A DNA stretch of 55,541 nt from Phycisphaerales bacterium (lineage in GTDB: Bacteria; Planctomycetota; Phycisphaerae; Tepidisphaerales; Tepidisphaeraceae), in assembly GCA_020853095.1 (NCBI GenBank), contig JADYZN010000037.1, forward strand, positions 1 through 55,541, in the 5' to 3' direction. Under the pieces are notes generated by a model. That model was given only the letters and a program-made list of their open reading frames with translations, ran no database searches and was not told where the DNA came from. Shown one piece after another: positions 7,620 through 17,418 of the stretch (position 1 is its first letter; every line of letters starts with the position of its first letter). Position numbers and translations under genes: made by a program.

Positions 7620-9092
7620 ATGCTCTTTGAACCGCTCTTTGACCATGCCGCATCACAACCGCAGTCGATCGCCATCCAGGATGATCGCGGCACTTATACG
7701 TACCAGCAACTGGGTGCGATGGCGGCGGGACTTGGGATTTACCTGTCCGCCCAGTCAAAAAAGCCGAACATCGGCCTGCTGTTGCCCGCCGGTGCGGGTT
7801 TCGTCGCCAGTTTCTACGGAACCCTGCTGGCTGGCAAGAGCGTGGTGCCGTTGAATTTTCTGCTGGGCGACCGGGAAATCGCCCACATGATCCAGGACAG
7901 CGGCATCGACACGGTCGTGACCATCCCGCAACTGGCCCGGCGTTTGAAGGATCATCCATTGAAGGTGGTGGACCTGACCCAGTTGCCAACCACCCCGCCG
8001 GCGGCGTTGAAGCCCAAGTTCCCATCGCCCAAGGCCGATGACCTGGCGGTGCTTCTATACACCAGCGGCACCAGCGGCAGCCCCAAAGGGGTCATGCTGA
8101 CCCATGGCAATCTGCAAAGCGACGTGGATGGGGCCATCGAATCGGCGCAACTCAAACATCAGCACCGGTTCCTGGGCGTCATTCCGTTGTTTCATGCGTT
8201 TGGGTTCACGGCGATGATGCTCGCTCCGATTCAACTGGGGGCGACGATTCATTACATCGCACGATTCAGCGCGGTGGCCACGGTACAGGCGATCCGCGAA
8301 CACCAGGCGTCGCTGCTGTTTGGCGTGCCGAGCATGTTCGGGGCGATGTTGCATTTGAAAAACGCCTCGGCGGAGGATTTTCGCTCGATTTACGCGATCA
8401 TCAGCGGCGGCGAACCATTGCCCAGGGCGCTGGCCGATGCGTTTGAACAGCGATTCGGCGTGCCGTTGTACGAAGGGTATGGATTGTCTGAAACCAGCCC
8501 GGTGGTGGCGCTCAATTCGCCGCGCGAACATCGCGCGGGAAGCGTGGGCAAGCCGCTGTCGTCCGTGCAGGTGAAGATTACCGATGAAGCGGGCAACGCC
8601 CTGTCGACAGATGAGATCGGCGAAGTCTGGCTCAAGGGTCCGATGATCATGAAGGGGTATTTCAACCTGCCCAGGGAGACCGCCGCCGCCTTGACGGCCG
8701 ATGGATATCTCAGGACCGGCGATCTTGGCAGGCTGGATCGGGATGGTTTTTTATACATCACCGGCCGAAAAAAGGAGATGATCAGCATCGCGGGAGAGAA
8801 GGTGTATCCGCGCGAAATTGAAGACATCCTGCTGAAACACCCGGAGATCGCCGAGGCGGTGGTGTTGGGCAAAAAAGATGCCGCGCGGGGCGAGGTGATC
8901 GTCGCATTCGTTCGTCCCAAGCCGGAACAGGCCATCAAGCCGGACCAGGTGAGGGATTTTTGCCGCCAGCAGGGGCTGGCCCAGTGGAAATGTCCGCGCG
9001 AAGTGATCGTGATGGACGATTTTCCGCGATCGGCCACAGGAAAAGTGTTGAAGCGGGCGTTGTTGGATCAGTGTGAATCAGCGCCGTCATAG
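7620..9092 (+). CDS. AMP-forming acyl-CoA synthetase (class I adenylate-forming)
   Basis: A 490-residue ANL-superfamily ligase that would activate a carboxylic acid, probably a fatty acid, to its acyl-AMP and then the CoA or ACP thioester. Core motifs are complete: YTSGTSGSPKGVMLTHGN (A3), LYEGYGLSETSPVV (A5), YLRTGDLGRLDRDGF (A7), ITGRKKEMISIAGEKVYP (A8) and SATGKVLKR with the A10 lysine. Its length is at the short end of the family. An AGGAA site precedes ATG 7620. The substrate is not readable from sequence. Its position near the desaturase fusion could point to fatty-acid use, but the two genes are not in one operon. Confidence 0.9.
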   Translation: MLFEPLFDHAASQPQSIAIQDDRGTYTYQQLGAMAAGLGIYLSAQSKKPNIGLLLPAGAGFVASFYGTLLAGKSVVPLNFLLGDREIAHMIQDSGIDTVVTIPQLARRLKDHPLKVVDLTQLPTTPPAALKPKFPSPKADDLAVLLYTSGTSGSPKGVMLTHGNLQSDVDGAIESAQLKHQHRFLGVIPLFHAFGFTAMMLAPIQLGATIHYIARFSAVATVQAIREHQASLLFGVPSMFGAMLHLKNASAEDFRSIYAIISGGEPLPRALADAFEQRFGVPLYEGYGLSETSPVVALNSPREHRAGSVGKPLSSVQVKITDEAGNALSTDEIGEVWLKGPMIMKGYFNLPRETAAALTADGYLRTGDLGRLDRDGFLYITGRKKEMISIAGEKVYPREIEDILLKHPEIAEAVVLGKKDAARGEVIVAFVRPKPEQAIKPDQVRDFCRQQGLAQWKCPREVIVMDDFPRSATGKVLKRALLDQCESAPS

Positions 9093-9133
9093 CGGACTGG
9101 CCTGACTATTGGATTGTTGCTCGACCGATCAAA

Positions 9134-10066
9134 TCAGGCGGCCCGGCGGCGTTTGGCAAGCAACAGCCCGGCCAGGCCGAGCAGCGACAACCCGGCCGGT
9201 TCGGGCACGACCACGGTCACCTGCTCGGTGGTGTTGGGATCCAGTTGAAGCATCCGGGCATTGAGCTGGTTGATGTAATAGGGGATGAACGAATCGCCCG
9301 AATAATCGCCATCGACGGCGGGCGGGTCGGTGTGGGTCAGGTCGGAATTGAAATAGTGCGTGCCCACCAGCGCCAACTGGCCGCCGATGGACATGAACGA
9401 GGGACCGCCGGAATCTCCGCCGTGCAGATAAGCTTCATCGCCTCCGATCAGAAGGGGCGCTGGATCGTTGTATTCATAGATCATCGACCGCGTGCGTTTG
9501 ATGACGACATCGTTGATGTCTTTCTCGTCGGCGTTGTCGATATCGGTCACCTGATTTCGTCCCAAGCGATGCGGCTTGCCATAAACGAAAATGGGAAGAT
9601 TGTTGTAGTCATTCTCGTTGGGCAGTTGCACGATCGAATAGGTGGCGATGTTGTCGGCCGGGTTGATGGGCGCGGTCAGTTTTCCCAGCCACAGATCCGA
9701 TGGCAGCCCGCCGGGCGTCCCGTCGATGGTCATTCCCACGCCGCTTTGCACGGTATAGGTATGGCTGGGGCCTGAAGGGTCGTTGTTTTCAAAAAAGGTG
9801 ATCGATGCGCCGTTGCCCGGATGATAGTGGGAGGCACTGACAAAAAAACTGGGGGAGATCATCGTCGCCCAGGTTCCATTGCCGGCCAGACCCGCGGTGT
9901 TGCCAACGCCTGAAAAATCATATCCCTGACCAAGAAAGGCTTTGTCGAGACCAACGTAAAACCGGTCGTTGCGGGCATCATCGTAAGACTGGACCTGCAA
10001 ATCCGCCCATGCGGGTGCGATCAAAAATGCAGGCAACAAAACCCCCAGCGCGAAACGACCCTTCAT
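9134..10066 (-). CDS. Secreted trypsin-like protease with PEP-CTERM tail
   Basis: A 310-residue exported protein: signal peptide (FALGVLLPAFLIAPAWA), a chymotrypsin-fold protease body, then a PEP-CTERM tail (VVPEPAG, a hydrophobic stretch, KRRRAA). The serine motif GGDSGGPSF places the nucleophile at Ser219. The likely histidine lies in FVSASHYH (His80 or His82) and the aspartate in SDLWLGKL (Asp124), so a catalytic triad can be assembled. The unusual HYH in place of the common AAHC lacks the disulfide cysteine. It would be surface-anchored through exosortase. A GAAGGGAA ribosome site and a -24/-12-like promoter sit upstream, so it is probably transcribed apart from the GNAT and suf genes on the same strand. 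Confidence 0.88.
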   Translation of the reverse strand: MKGRFALGVLLPAFLIAPAWADLQVQSYDDARNDRFYVGLDKAFLGQGYDFSGVGNTAGLAGNGTWATMISPSFFVSASHYHPGNGASITFFENNDPSGPSHTYTVQSGVGMTIDGTPGGLPSDLWLGKLTAPINPADNIATYSIVQLPNENDYNNLPIFVYGKPHRLGRNQVTDIDNADEKDINDVVIKRTRSMIYEYNDPAPLLIGGDEAYLHGGDSGGPSFMSIGGQLALVGTHYFNSDLTHTDPPAVDGDYSGDSFIPYYINQLNARMLQLDPNTTEQVTVVVPEPAGLSLLGLAGLLLAKRRRAA

Positions 10067-10091
10067 AAGTTGTTCCCTTCCAATGGTTTAG

Positions 10092-10107
10092 GCCTTAAGA
10101 GTACCAA
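10092..10107 (-). promoter_or_regulatory. Candidate sigma-54 (-24/-12) promoter of PEP-CTERM protease
   Basis: The minus strand reads TTGGTAC with GG at 10105-10104, ten bases, then GC at 10093-10092. The -24 half matches the YTGGYAC consensus; the -12 half (AAGGC) keeps only the key GC. The predicted transcript start near 10080 leaves a short leader holding the ribosome site. The same spacing occurs in the 103-bp elements before the other two surface-protein genes. PEP-CTERM genes in several bacteria have been linked to sigma-54 control through PrsK/PrsR. GG-N10-GC is common by chance in GC-rich DNA, so this stays tentative. Confidence 0.4.
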
Positions 10108-10127
10108 TTTGCCCCTGATTGATGCAA

Positions 10128-10955
10128 TCAAAATCCGGTTCGTCGATAAATCGGTATCTCTCCGGATTCCATAAATCCAATGCCAACAAGAAGTTGAGTG
10201 ACATCGCGTTGATCGGGCCAGGTTGCGGTTAAAACCTGCTGAAAGACCGATCTGGCGCAAATCTCCAGTGTTCGGGAGATCATCGTCCGCCCGATGCCCC
10301 GGCGGCGATGGGAAGGGACAACGTAAATCTGATCCAGCCGGCCGATGTCGCCGACGGACAAGACGCCGGCAATCGCCACGGCATCGGGACCATCCAACGC
10401 CAGGATCGAATCCCAGTTGGGATCGTCCAGGTGCAGCAACATGGACTGGGCGATGTCGGGCCGACCAAGCTCGGCCGCAGCGATCTGGGCCAGTTGTTGC
10501 GCATGTCGATGGCTGGCGCGGGCGGGAATGATCTTCAGCCCCCCCACCTCGGCGATTTGACCTGGCGCGCCGAGCATATGCATCACCCGCATCGAATGTC
10601 GCTGATAGCCATTGGCCAGAAGATGTTCAACCAGCGGCTGAACGTGATGGGTGGGCGAACCGTGATTCATCAACCACTGGCCGCAACAGGAACGATGGGC
10701 GGCAAAATGCTCCTCGACCTGTCGCAATGCCTGCTCCGGCGGCTGATTGTCGGCCAGGGCCGCCTGAATCACGAAATTCGCATCGGCCAGCTCAGGCAGA
10801 TCGGGATTGACGATGGCCGTCCCCACGTCCAATTCGGTCTGTTCACCCAGCGCCTGCCCCCAATGCAGTTGTGTGCGAAGGAACAGACGAAGACGATCTT
10901 CATCCGAAGGTGAGACGGGGGTGGTTTGTATAACCGGCAGGTGCATGGATGACAC
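10128..10955 (-). CDS. GNAT-family N-acetyltransferase
   Basis: A 275-residue protein whose C-terminal half is a GNAT fold: the acetyl-CoA-binding loop is IYVVPSHRRRGIGRTMISRT (motif A, R/Q-x-x-G-x-G/A form), preceded by the strand AIAGVLSVGDIGRLDQ. The N-terminal half (about 1-130) has no clear motif and could be a degenerate second GNAT domain. The acyl acceptor is unknown. It starts 8 bases after the stop of the SufS-SufE-SufT gene, so it is probably the last gene of the suf operon. That position suggests, without proving, a link to Fe-S or sulfur metabolism or stress. Confidence 0.8.
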   Translation of the reverse strand: MSSMHLPVIQTTPVSPSDEDRLRLFLRTQLHWGQALGEQTELDVGTAIVNPDLPELADANFVIQAALADNQPPEQALRQVEEHFAAHRSCCGQWLMNHGSPTHHVQPLVEHLLANGYQRHSMRVMHMLGAPGQIAEVGGLKIIPARASHRHAQQLAQIAAAELGRPDIAQSMLLHLDDPNWDSILALDGPDAVAIAGVLSVGDIGRLDQIYVVPSHRRRGIGRTMISRTLEICARSVFQQVLTATWPDQRDVTQLLVGIGFMESGEIPIYRRTGF

Positions 10956-10963
10956 CGGGATCG

Positions 10964-13246
10964 TTATACCAGGCCCAGCTCAAGCAGCGCGGTTTCGGAC
11001 ATGCGGTCGCGGCTCCATGGTGGGTCCCAGACCAGTTCCACCTCGGCGGATTTGACTTCACGGAGCACTTCGATGCATTTTTGCACTTCGCCGGGGAGCG
11101 TTCCGGCCACGGGGCAGGCCGGCGCGGTCAAGGTCATTTTGACGTAGACGGAATTGTCTTCCCGAACGTCGATTTCGTAAATCAGGCCCAGGTCGTAGAT
11201 GTTGACCGGAATTTCAGGATCGAACACGGTGCGCAAAGCCTCGATCACCTTGCCTTCGAGCAGCTTGCGTTCGATGGAATTGGAAACATGGCCATCGGCC
11301 GGCGCGGTTGGTTGCGGCCTGGGTGCGGCGGGTTTGGGCGCGGGCGGTGGTGGCGGCGGCGGTGCGGCCGCGGGTGGTTCCGGCGGAGGCGCGATGTTCA
11401 TCGGGTTGGCATACAACGGCTGCTGGTCGGTTTTTTTGCCGGATTGACGCAATCCGGCCGTCTCATCAATTTTGGTGGCCAGGCCGCGAATCCGCCCGAC
11501 CATGGCGCTGAGGCCGTTGCGGCGGCCCATGCTTAAGTGCTGGTCCAGGCCGACCTTACGGAAAAAAGAATCCACGTCGAATCGGAGGATTTGTCCGGCG
11601 CGCTGGCCTGCATAGACCCGTTCCAGCAGGGCGATCAGGCCGCGAACCAGGTGGGCGTCGCTGTCGGCGACAAAATCGAGCACATCGACTGAATCAGGAC
11701 GCAGCCGGGCGGACAAAAAGACCGTACTCTGGCAGCCATGCACGCGGTTGGGGCCGGTGCGTTCGGAATCGGGGAATGCGGGGATTTTTGCGCCCAATTC
11801 CATGATGTATTGGTGGCGGGCTTCCCAGTCGTCGAGGAATTCAAACGCCTCGATGAGTTCGGCCGCGGCCGCTTCGGGGGATTCGGCATAGGGGCCGGGA
11901 TATTGAGTTTCGCCGGTGGTTGTAGCCGGGGCGGCCGAGGGTGGCGTGGGGCTGGCGGCGGCATGGCCGCGGCCGCGCGCCTCCTTGACCACTTTCATCA
12001 TTCCATCGACCAGCCGGTCAACGTCTTCGGTGGTGTTGTACAGCGTGAACGATGCGCGGGTTGTGGCGGGGATGTTGAGGCGATCCATCACCGGCTGGCA
12101 GCAATGGTGTCCGGTGCGGACGGCGATGCCTTCGCCATCGAGCCGGGTGCCGACATCCAGCGCGGCGATCGTCGGGTTTTCCATGACGAAGGAGATGACA
12201 CTCCCTTTTCGCCGGGCGGTTCCGATGATGCGCAGGCCGGGAATCTGATTCAGGCGGTCGGTGGCGTATCGCAGCAGGTGTTCTTCATGTTCGATCAGTT
12301 GTTTGAAATCGAACTGACTGAGCCATTGCACCGCCGCGCCCAGGCCGATCGCGCCGGCGATGTGGGGCGTGCCCGCTTCGTATTTGTTGGGCAGGTCAGC
12401 GTAAATGGTCTTCTCGAACGTGACCGAGGCGATCATGTCGCCGCCACCTTGATATGGGGGCATCCGATCGAGCAGGTCGCGTTTGCCGTACAGGACGCCG
12501 ATGCCGGTGGGTCCGAACAGTTTATGGCCGGAAAATGCGTAGAAATCCGCGTCCAGCGTCTGCACGTCCGTGGGATAATGCGCCACCCATTGCGCGCCGT
12601 CGATCAGCGCCTTGGCGCCGACCTGGTGGGCGAACTGGATGATGGCGGCGACGTCGTTGATGGTCCCCAGCGCGTTGGAAAGATGCGTGATCGCCACCAT
12701 CTTCGTGCGTTCGTTGAGCAGCTTGAGATATTGATCGAGCTGCAACTCCCCATTGTCGTTCATGGGGATGACCTTGAGCTTGGCGCCCATGTTGTGACAG
12801 ATCATCTGCCAGGGGACGATGTTGGAATGGTGTTCCATCGCCGAAACGATGACTTCATCGCCGGATCGCAGGTTGCCCCGGCCCCAGGCGGCGGCGACGA
12901 GGTTGATCGACTCGGTGGCGCCGCGGGTGAAGATGATCTCCTGGGAATGTTTGGCGTTGATGAAACGCTGGATGGAGTGGCGGGCCTGGTCGTAGGCGCG
13001 GGTGGCCTCCTCGCTCAGCTCGTACACGCCGCGATGGATGTTGGCGTTGGTGTTTTCGTAATATTGCACCAGCCGGTCGATGACGGCGCGGGGTTTTTGC
13101 GTGGTGGCGCTGTTGTCGAGATAGACCAGCGGCTTGCCGTGCGCCAGGGAGTCCAGGATGGGGAACTGGGCGCGGATCGCCTTCACATCCAGCGGATTGG
13201 ATGCGGGCGGCGTCGAGGCATTCTTCGGTTCATCGTGCGGCTTCAT
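10964..13246 (-). CDS. sufS: SufS-SufE-SufT triple-fusion cysteine desulfurase
   Basis: A 760-residue protein combining three sulfur/Fe-S factors. Residues about 20-425 are a group II cysteine desulfurase: the PLP lysine is Lys242 in FSGHKLFGPTGIG, and the persulfide cysteine is in TGHHCCQPVM (Cys382, next to a second Cys383). Residues about 455-600 are SufE, the sulfur acceptor that boosts SufS, with its active cysteine Cys505 in RVHGCQSTVF. A proline-rich linker (about 618-648) leads to a SufT/MIP18 (DUF59) domain, about 655-750, with VFDPEIPVNIYDLGLIYEI and Cys710 in TLTAPACP. The start at 13246 overlaps the sufD end by 17 bases and excludes upstream shadow sequence. The fusion would fix a 1:1:1 ratio and deliver sulfur from SufS to SufE in cis. 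Confidence 0.93.
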   Translation of the reverse strand: MKPHDEPKNASTPPASNPLDVKAIRAQFPILDSLAHGKPLVYLDNSATTQKPRAVIDRLVQYYENTNANIHRGVYELSEEATRAYDQARHSIQRFINAKHSQEIIFTRGATESINLVAAAWGRGNLRSGDEVIVSAMEHHSNIVPWQMICHNMGAKLKVIPMNDNGELQLDQYLKLLNERTKMVAITHLSNALGTINDVAAIIQFAHQVGAKALIDGAQWVAHYPTDVQTLDADFYAFSGHKLFGPTGIGVLYGKRDLLDRMPPYQGGGDMIASVTFEKTIYADLPNKYEAGTPHIAGAIGLGAAVQWLSQFDFKQLIEHEEHLLRYATDRLNQIPGLRIIGTARRKGSVISFVMENPTIAALDVGTRLDGEGIAVRTGHHCCQPVMDRLNIPATTRASFTLYNTTEDVDRLVDGMMKVVKEARGRGHAAASPTPPSAAPATTTGETQYPGPYAESPEAAAAELIEAFEFLDDWEARHQYIMELGAKIPAFPDSERTGPNRVHGCQSTVFLSARLRPDSVDVLDFVADSDAHLVRGLIALLERVYAGQRAGQILRFDVDSFFRKVGLDQHLSMGRRNGLSAMVGRIRGLATKIDETAGLRQSGKKTDQQPLYANPMNIAPPPEPPAAAPPPPPPPAPKPAAPRPQPTAPADGHVSNSIERKLLEGKVIEALRTVFDPEIPVNIYDLGLIYEIDVREDNSVYVKMTLTAPACPVAGTLPGEVQKCIEVLREVKSAEVELVWDPPWSRDRMSETALLELGLV

Positions 13247-14597
13247 CGTGCGACCCCAGGTCCGTGATGCGCAAATCCTGCGGCAGCCCATGCTGGGCGG
13301 CCATGAAATCCTCCAGGCGTCGGCGCACCGGCACGACCTTGATCCGGCGGGTGATGTCGGCCGCGAAGGCGTAGGTCAGCAGGTGGCGGGCCGCGTCCAG
13401 CCCGACGCCGCGCGTGCGGAGGTAAAACACCATGTCCTCGTCCACCGGTCCGGTGGTCGAGCCGTGGGTGCATTTTACGTCATCGGCGTAGATTTCAAGC
13501 GCGGGCATCGCGTTGATCCGGGCATCATCCGACAGCAGCAGCGACTTGCTGTTCTGCTTGGCGTTGGTTTTCTGGGCATCCTGCTGGACGAAAATCTTGC
13601 CGCGGAAGACGCCGGTGGCCCGGTCGTCAAGCACGTACTTGTACAATTCGTGGCTGGGGCAGTTCGCCTTTTCGTGATGCAGCAGCGTGTGATTGTCCAC
13701 GTGCTGGTCGCCGCCGATGACCACCAGGCCGTTGAGCGTGGACTCGGCGTATTCGCCGTTGAGGATCACGTTCAGGTCGTTGCGCGTCAGCTTTCCACCC
13801 AACGTGGCGGCCTGCGAGATAACGTTGCTGGCCTCATCCTGCACCACCTGCATCGTGGCGACGTGAAACGCCTCCAGCGATTCCTGTTGCAGCCGGCAAT
13901 GGTCGATCCGCGAATCCCTGGCGGCGACGATCTCCGTCACGGCATTGGTGAAATAACGCCCGCCCGGCGTGCCGACGTAGCTTTCCACGATCTGCGAATC
14001 CGAGCCTTCCCCGGCGACGATCAACACGCGCGGATGCGAGACGGTGGATTGCGAAGCGGCATCCGACACGAAAATCAGGTGGATCGGCCCGGAGACGCGC
14101 ACGCCCCGCCCGATCCGCACGAACGCCCCATCGCGCAAAAACCCGCTGTTGAGCGCCACGAACGGATTGCCATCGATTCGGGCGTGGCGGGTCAGATGCT
14201 GGCGAACTTCCGGCACATCCTCCTCGATGGCGGCCTCCAGGCTGCCGATGCGAACGCCGGACCCCAGTTTCCCGGCGCGTGACAATTCCGGCTGATAGAT
14301 GCCATTGATGAAAACCAGCTCGGCCGCCGCTTCAATGCCAAAACCATATTGTTCGGACACCTGGCGCGCCGATTCGGTCAACGCGCCTTCTCCCAGCGCG
14401 AACGTTGATTGTGCTATCGGGGAGACGTTGGTAAAGCGCCAGGCTTCCTCCTTCACCGAAGGAAAGCCGACTTTTTCAAAACGTTCGATCGCGCCGCGGC
14501 GAACCTCGTCGATCCACGGCCGTTGGCGTCCATCGCCGCGCGAAAGCCGCGATAAATTCGACAGGTTCATCATGGTCTGTTCTTCAAGCTGGGTCAT
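13230..14597 (-). CDS. sufD: Fe-S cluster assembly scaffold subunit SufD
   Basis: About 455 residues of the SufB/SufD beta-helix family. With SufB and the ATPase SufC it forms the SufBC2D scaffold on which clusters are built. The family signature is in the C-terminal part: NLNVILN-like core strands, CTHGSTTGPVDEDMVFYLRT and RGVGLDAARHLLTYAFAADI. The histidine of KCTHGST corresponds to the conserved SufD His near the cluster-assembly site. An ATG at 14615 is possible, but the one at 14597 has a GGAG ribosome site six bases upstream, so I chose it. Its end overlaps the start of the SufS fusion, implying translational coupling. Confidence 0.92.
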   Translation of the reverse strand: MTQLEEQTMMNLSNLSRLSRGDGRQRPWIDEVRRGAIERFEKVGFPSVKEEAWRFTNVSPIAQSTFALGEGALTESARQVSEQYGFGIEAAAELVFINGIYQPELSRAGKLGSGVRIGSLEAAIEEDVPEVRQHLTRHARIDGNPFVALNSGFLRDGAFVRIGRGVRVSGPIHLIFVSDAASQSTVSHPRVLIVAGEGSDSQIVESYVGTPGGRYFTNAVTEIVAARDSRIDHCRLQQESLEAFHVATMQVVQDEASNVISQAATLGGKLTRNDLNVILNGEYAESTLNGLVVIGGDQHVDNHTLLHHEKANCPSHELYKYVLDDRATGVFRGKIFVQQDAQKTNAKQNSKSLLLSDDARINAMPALEIYADDVKCTHGSTTGPVDEDMVFYLRTRGVGLDAARHLLTYAFAADITRRIKVVPVRRRLEDFMAAQHGLPQDLRITDLGSHDEAAR

Positions 14598-14627
14598 CTT
14601 CACTCCATTGCTCATCGCAACCGCTCA

Positions 14628-15407
14628 TCAAGCCGGTTGGCTCGCCTCTGCTTCCAGCCACTCGTACCCCTGATCTTCCAGCTTCAACGCCAGGTCCTTG
14701 CCGCCGGATTTGACGATCCGGCCGTCGATCATCACGTGGACGAAATCGGGTACGACGTAATTCAACAGCCGCTGGTAGTGCGTCACCAGCAAAATCGCCC
14801 GGTCCTTGTCCTGCTGATGCAGCTTGTTGACGCCGTTGGCGACGACTTTCAGCGCGTCGATGTCCAGGCCGCTGTCGGTTTCATCCAGCAGCCCCAGCAT
14901 CGGGTTGACCACCGCCATCTGGAACACCTCGTTGCGCTTCTTTTCGCCGCCGGAAAACCCTTCGTTGACGGCGCGGTTCATGAAGCTCTGTTCGATGCCC
15001 AGCAGGGCCTGCTTTTCCTTCACCAGCTTCAGGAACTGCATCGCGTCGAGTTCCTGTTCGCCGCGGTGCTTGCGAATGGCGTTGACGGCGGCCTTGAGAA
15101 AGTAGCTGGTGCTGACGCCGGGGATTTCAACCGGATATTGAAACGCCAGGAAGATGCCATCCCGCGCCCGTTCCTCGGCCGATTCCTCCAGCAGGTCCCT
15201 GCCGTTGTAGGTGACGGTCCCCTGGGTCACTTCGTAGGTTTCACGGCCGGCCAGCACCTGGCACAGCGTGCTTTTCCCCGAACCGTTTTTGCCCATGATG
15301 GCGTGAACTTCGCCGCGGCCGATCGACAGATTCACGCCTTTGAGAATCTCCCGGCCCCCCGCCGCCGCCACCCGTGCATGAAGATTTTGAATTTCAAGCA
15401 ATGCCAT
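14628..15407 (-). CDS. sufC: Fe-S assembly ATPase SufC
   Basis: A 259-residue ABC-type ATPase that powers SufBCD. Visible motifs: Walker A GKNGSGKST, ABC signature FSGGEKKRNEV (the GEKKRN form special to SufC), and Walker B/D-loop LLDETDSGLDIDA. The C-terminus has THYQRLLNYVVPDFVHVM with the switch histidine. Length is normal for the family. It lies between sufB (20-base gap) and sufD (30-base gap), in the conserved sufBCD order. It is cytosolic and soluble, unlike transport ABC ATPases. Confidence 0.96.
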   Translation of the reverse strand: MALLEIQNLHARVAAAGGREILKGVNLSIGRGEVHAIMGKNGSGKSTLCQVLAGRETYEVTQGTVTYNGRDLLEESAEERARDGIFLAFQYPVEIPGVSTSYFLKAAVNAIRKHRGEQELDAMQFLKLVKEKQALLGIEQSFMNRAVNEGFSGGEKKRNEVFQMAVVNPMLGLLDETDSGLDIDALKVVANGVNKLHQQDKDRAILLVTHYQRLLNYVVPDFVHVMIDGRIVKSGGKDLALKLEDQGYEWLEAEASQPA

Positions 15408-15427
15408 GATATCGATGTCCTTCGTAT

Positions 15428-16870
<1,443 letters not shown>

Positions 16871-16973
16871 TCCCTAATCCTCAAATCAACGTATCCGGCC
16901 ATTGCGCACGTTGTCCGCTTCTGCATGATCCATGCCACGCAGCGGCTGAAATTGCCATTGCCCAACGGAAACT

Positions 16974-17309
16974 TTAGGCGGTAAAGCTGCTGCCGCAGCC
17001 GCAGGTGCTGGTGGCGTTGGGGTTCTTGAATACGAAGCCCTTGCCCATCACCTCGTCCTTGAAGTCAATCTCCACGCCGTTCAGGTAAAGATTGCTTTTC
17101 ATGTCCACCAGGATCTTCACCCCGTGGCTTTCCATCTCTTCATCCATGTCGGACTTGGGTTCTTCAGTCAGGTCCAACATGTAGCTGAAACCGCTGCACC
17201 CGCCGCCTTTGACTCCGACCCGCAGGCGCGTCTCGGCCGTGGGCAGGCCCTGCTGCTCGATGATCGACTTGATCTCGGTCGCGGCCCGTTCGGTCAACGT
17301 AATTGCCAT
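16974..17309 (-). CDS. sufA: A-type Fe-S carrier (SufA/IscA/ErpA family)
   Basis: A 111-residue A-type carrier with the three conserved cysteines: one in GGGCSGFSYML and two in the C-terminal CGCGSSF. A-type proteins accept a cluster from the scaffold and pass it to target apo-proteins. The first gene of the suf operon, it is preceded by the only convincing promoter of the run. SufA is the natural name given its neighbours, but IscA and ErpA cannot be told apart by motif alone. Its acidic insertion EEPKSDMDEEMESHG is common in this family. Confidence 0.92.
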   Translation of the reverse strand: MAITLTERAATEIKSIIEQQGLPTAETRLRVGVKGGGCSGFSYMLDLTEEPKSDMDEEMESHGVKILVDMKSNLYLNGVEIDFKDEVMGKGFVFKNPNATSTCGCGSSFTA

Positions 17310-17337
17310 GTCTACTCCCTATAATAATACATTTTAA

Positions 17338-17391
17338 TCTTATTACTAAGACTTCTGCCTATTATATAGCACCCAGCCAGTACCATATCAA
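17338..17391 (-). promoter_or_regulatory. suf operon promoter with palindromic operator candidate
   Basis: On the minus strand, TTGATA (17391-17386) is followed by TATATA 17 bases on (17368-17363), overlapping TATAAT at 17366-17361 (spacing 19), giving a good vegetative promoter with a start near 17353. Just downstream lies a perfect inverted repeat TCTTA-gtaa-TAAGA (17351-17338), placed where a repressor would block initiation. The region is strikingly AT-rich next to its neighbours. Suf operons are often controlled by Rrf2-type (IscR, SufR-like) or Fur-type regulators sensing Fe-S status or iron. Which one applies here is not known, and none is encoded nearby. Confidence 0.6.
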
Positions 17392-17418
17392 GCAGGGAAA
17401 CTTTTTTCTTTGGATGAT

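Noticed and set aside
11738-13267. 509-residue plus-strand ORF antisense to the SufS fusion
   Set aside because: It is a mirror reading of a clearly homologous gene in GC-rich DNA, rich in Gly/Val/Asp without any domain, and has no ribosome site.
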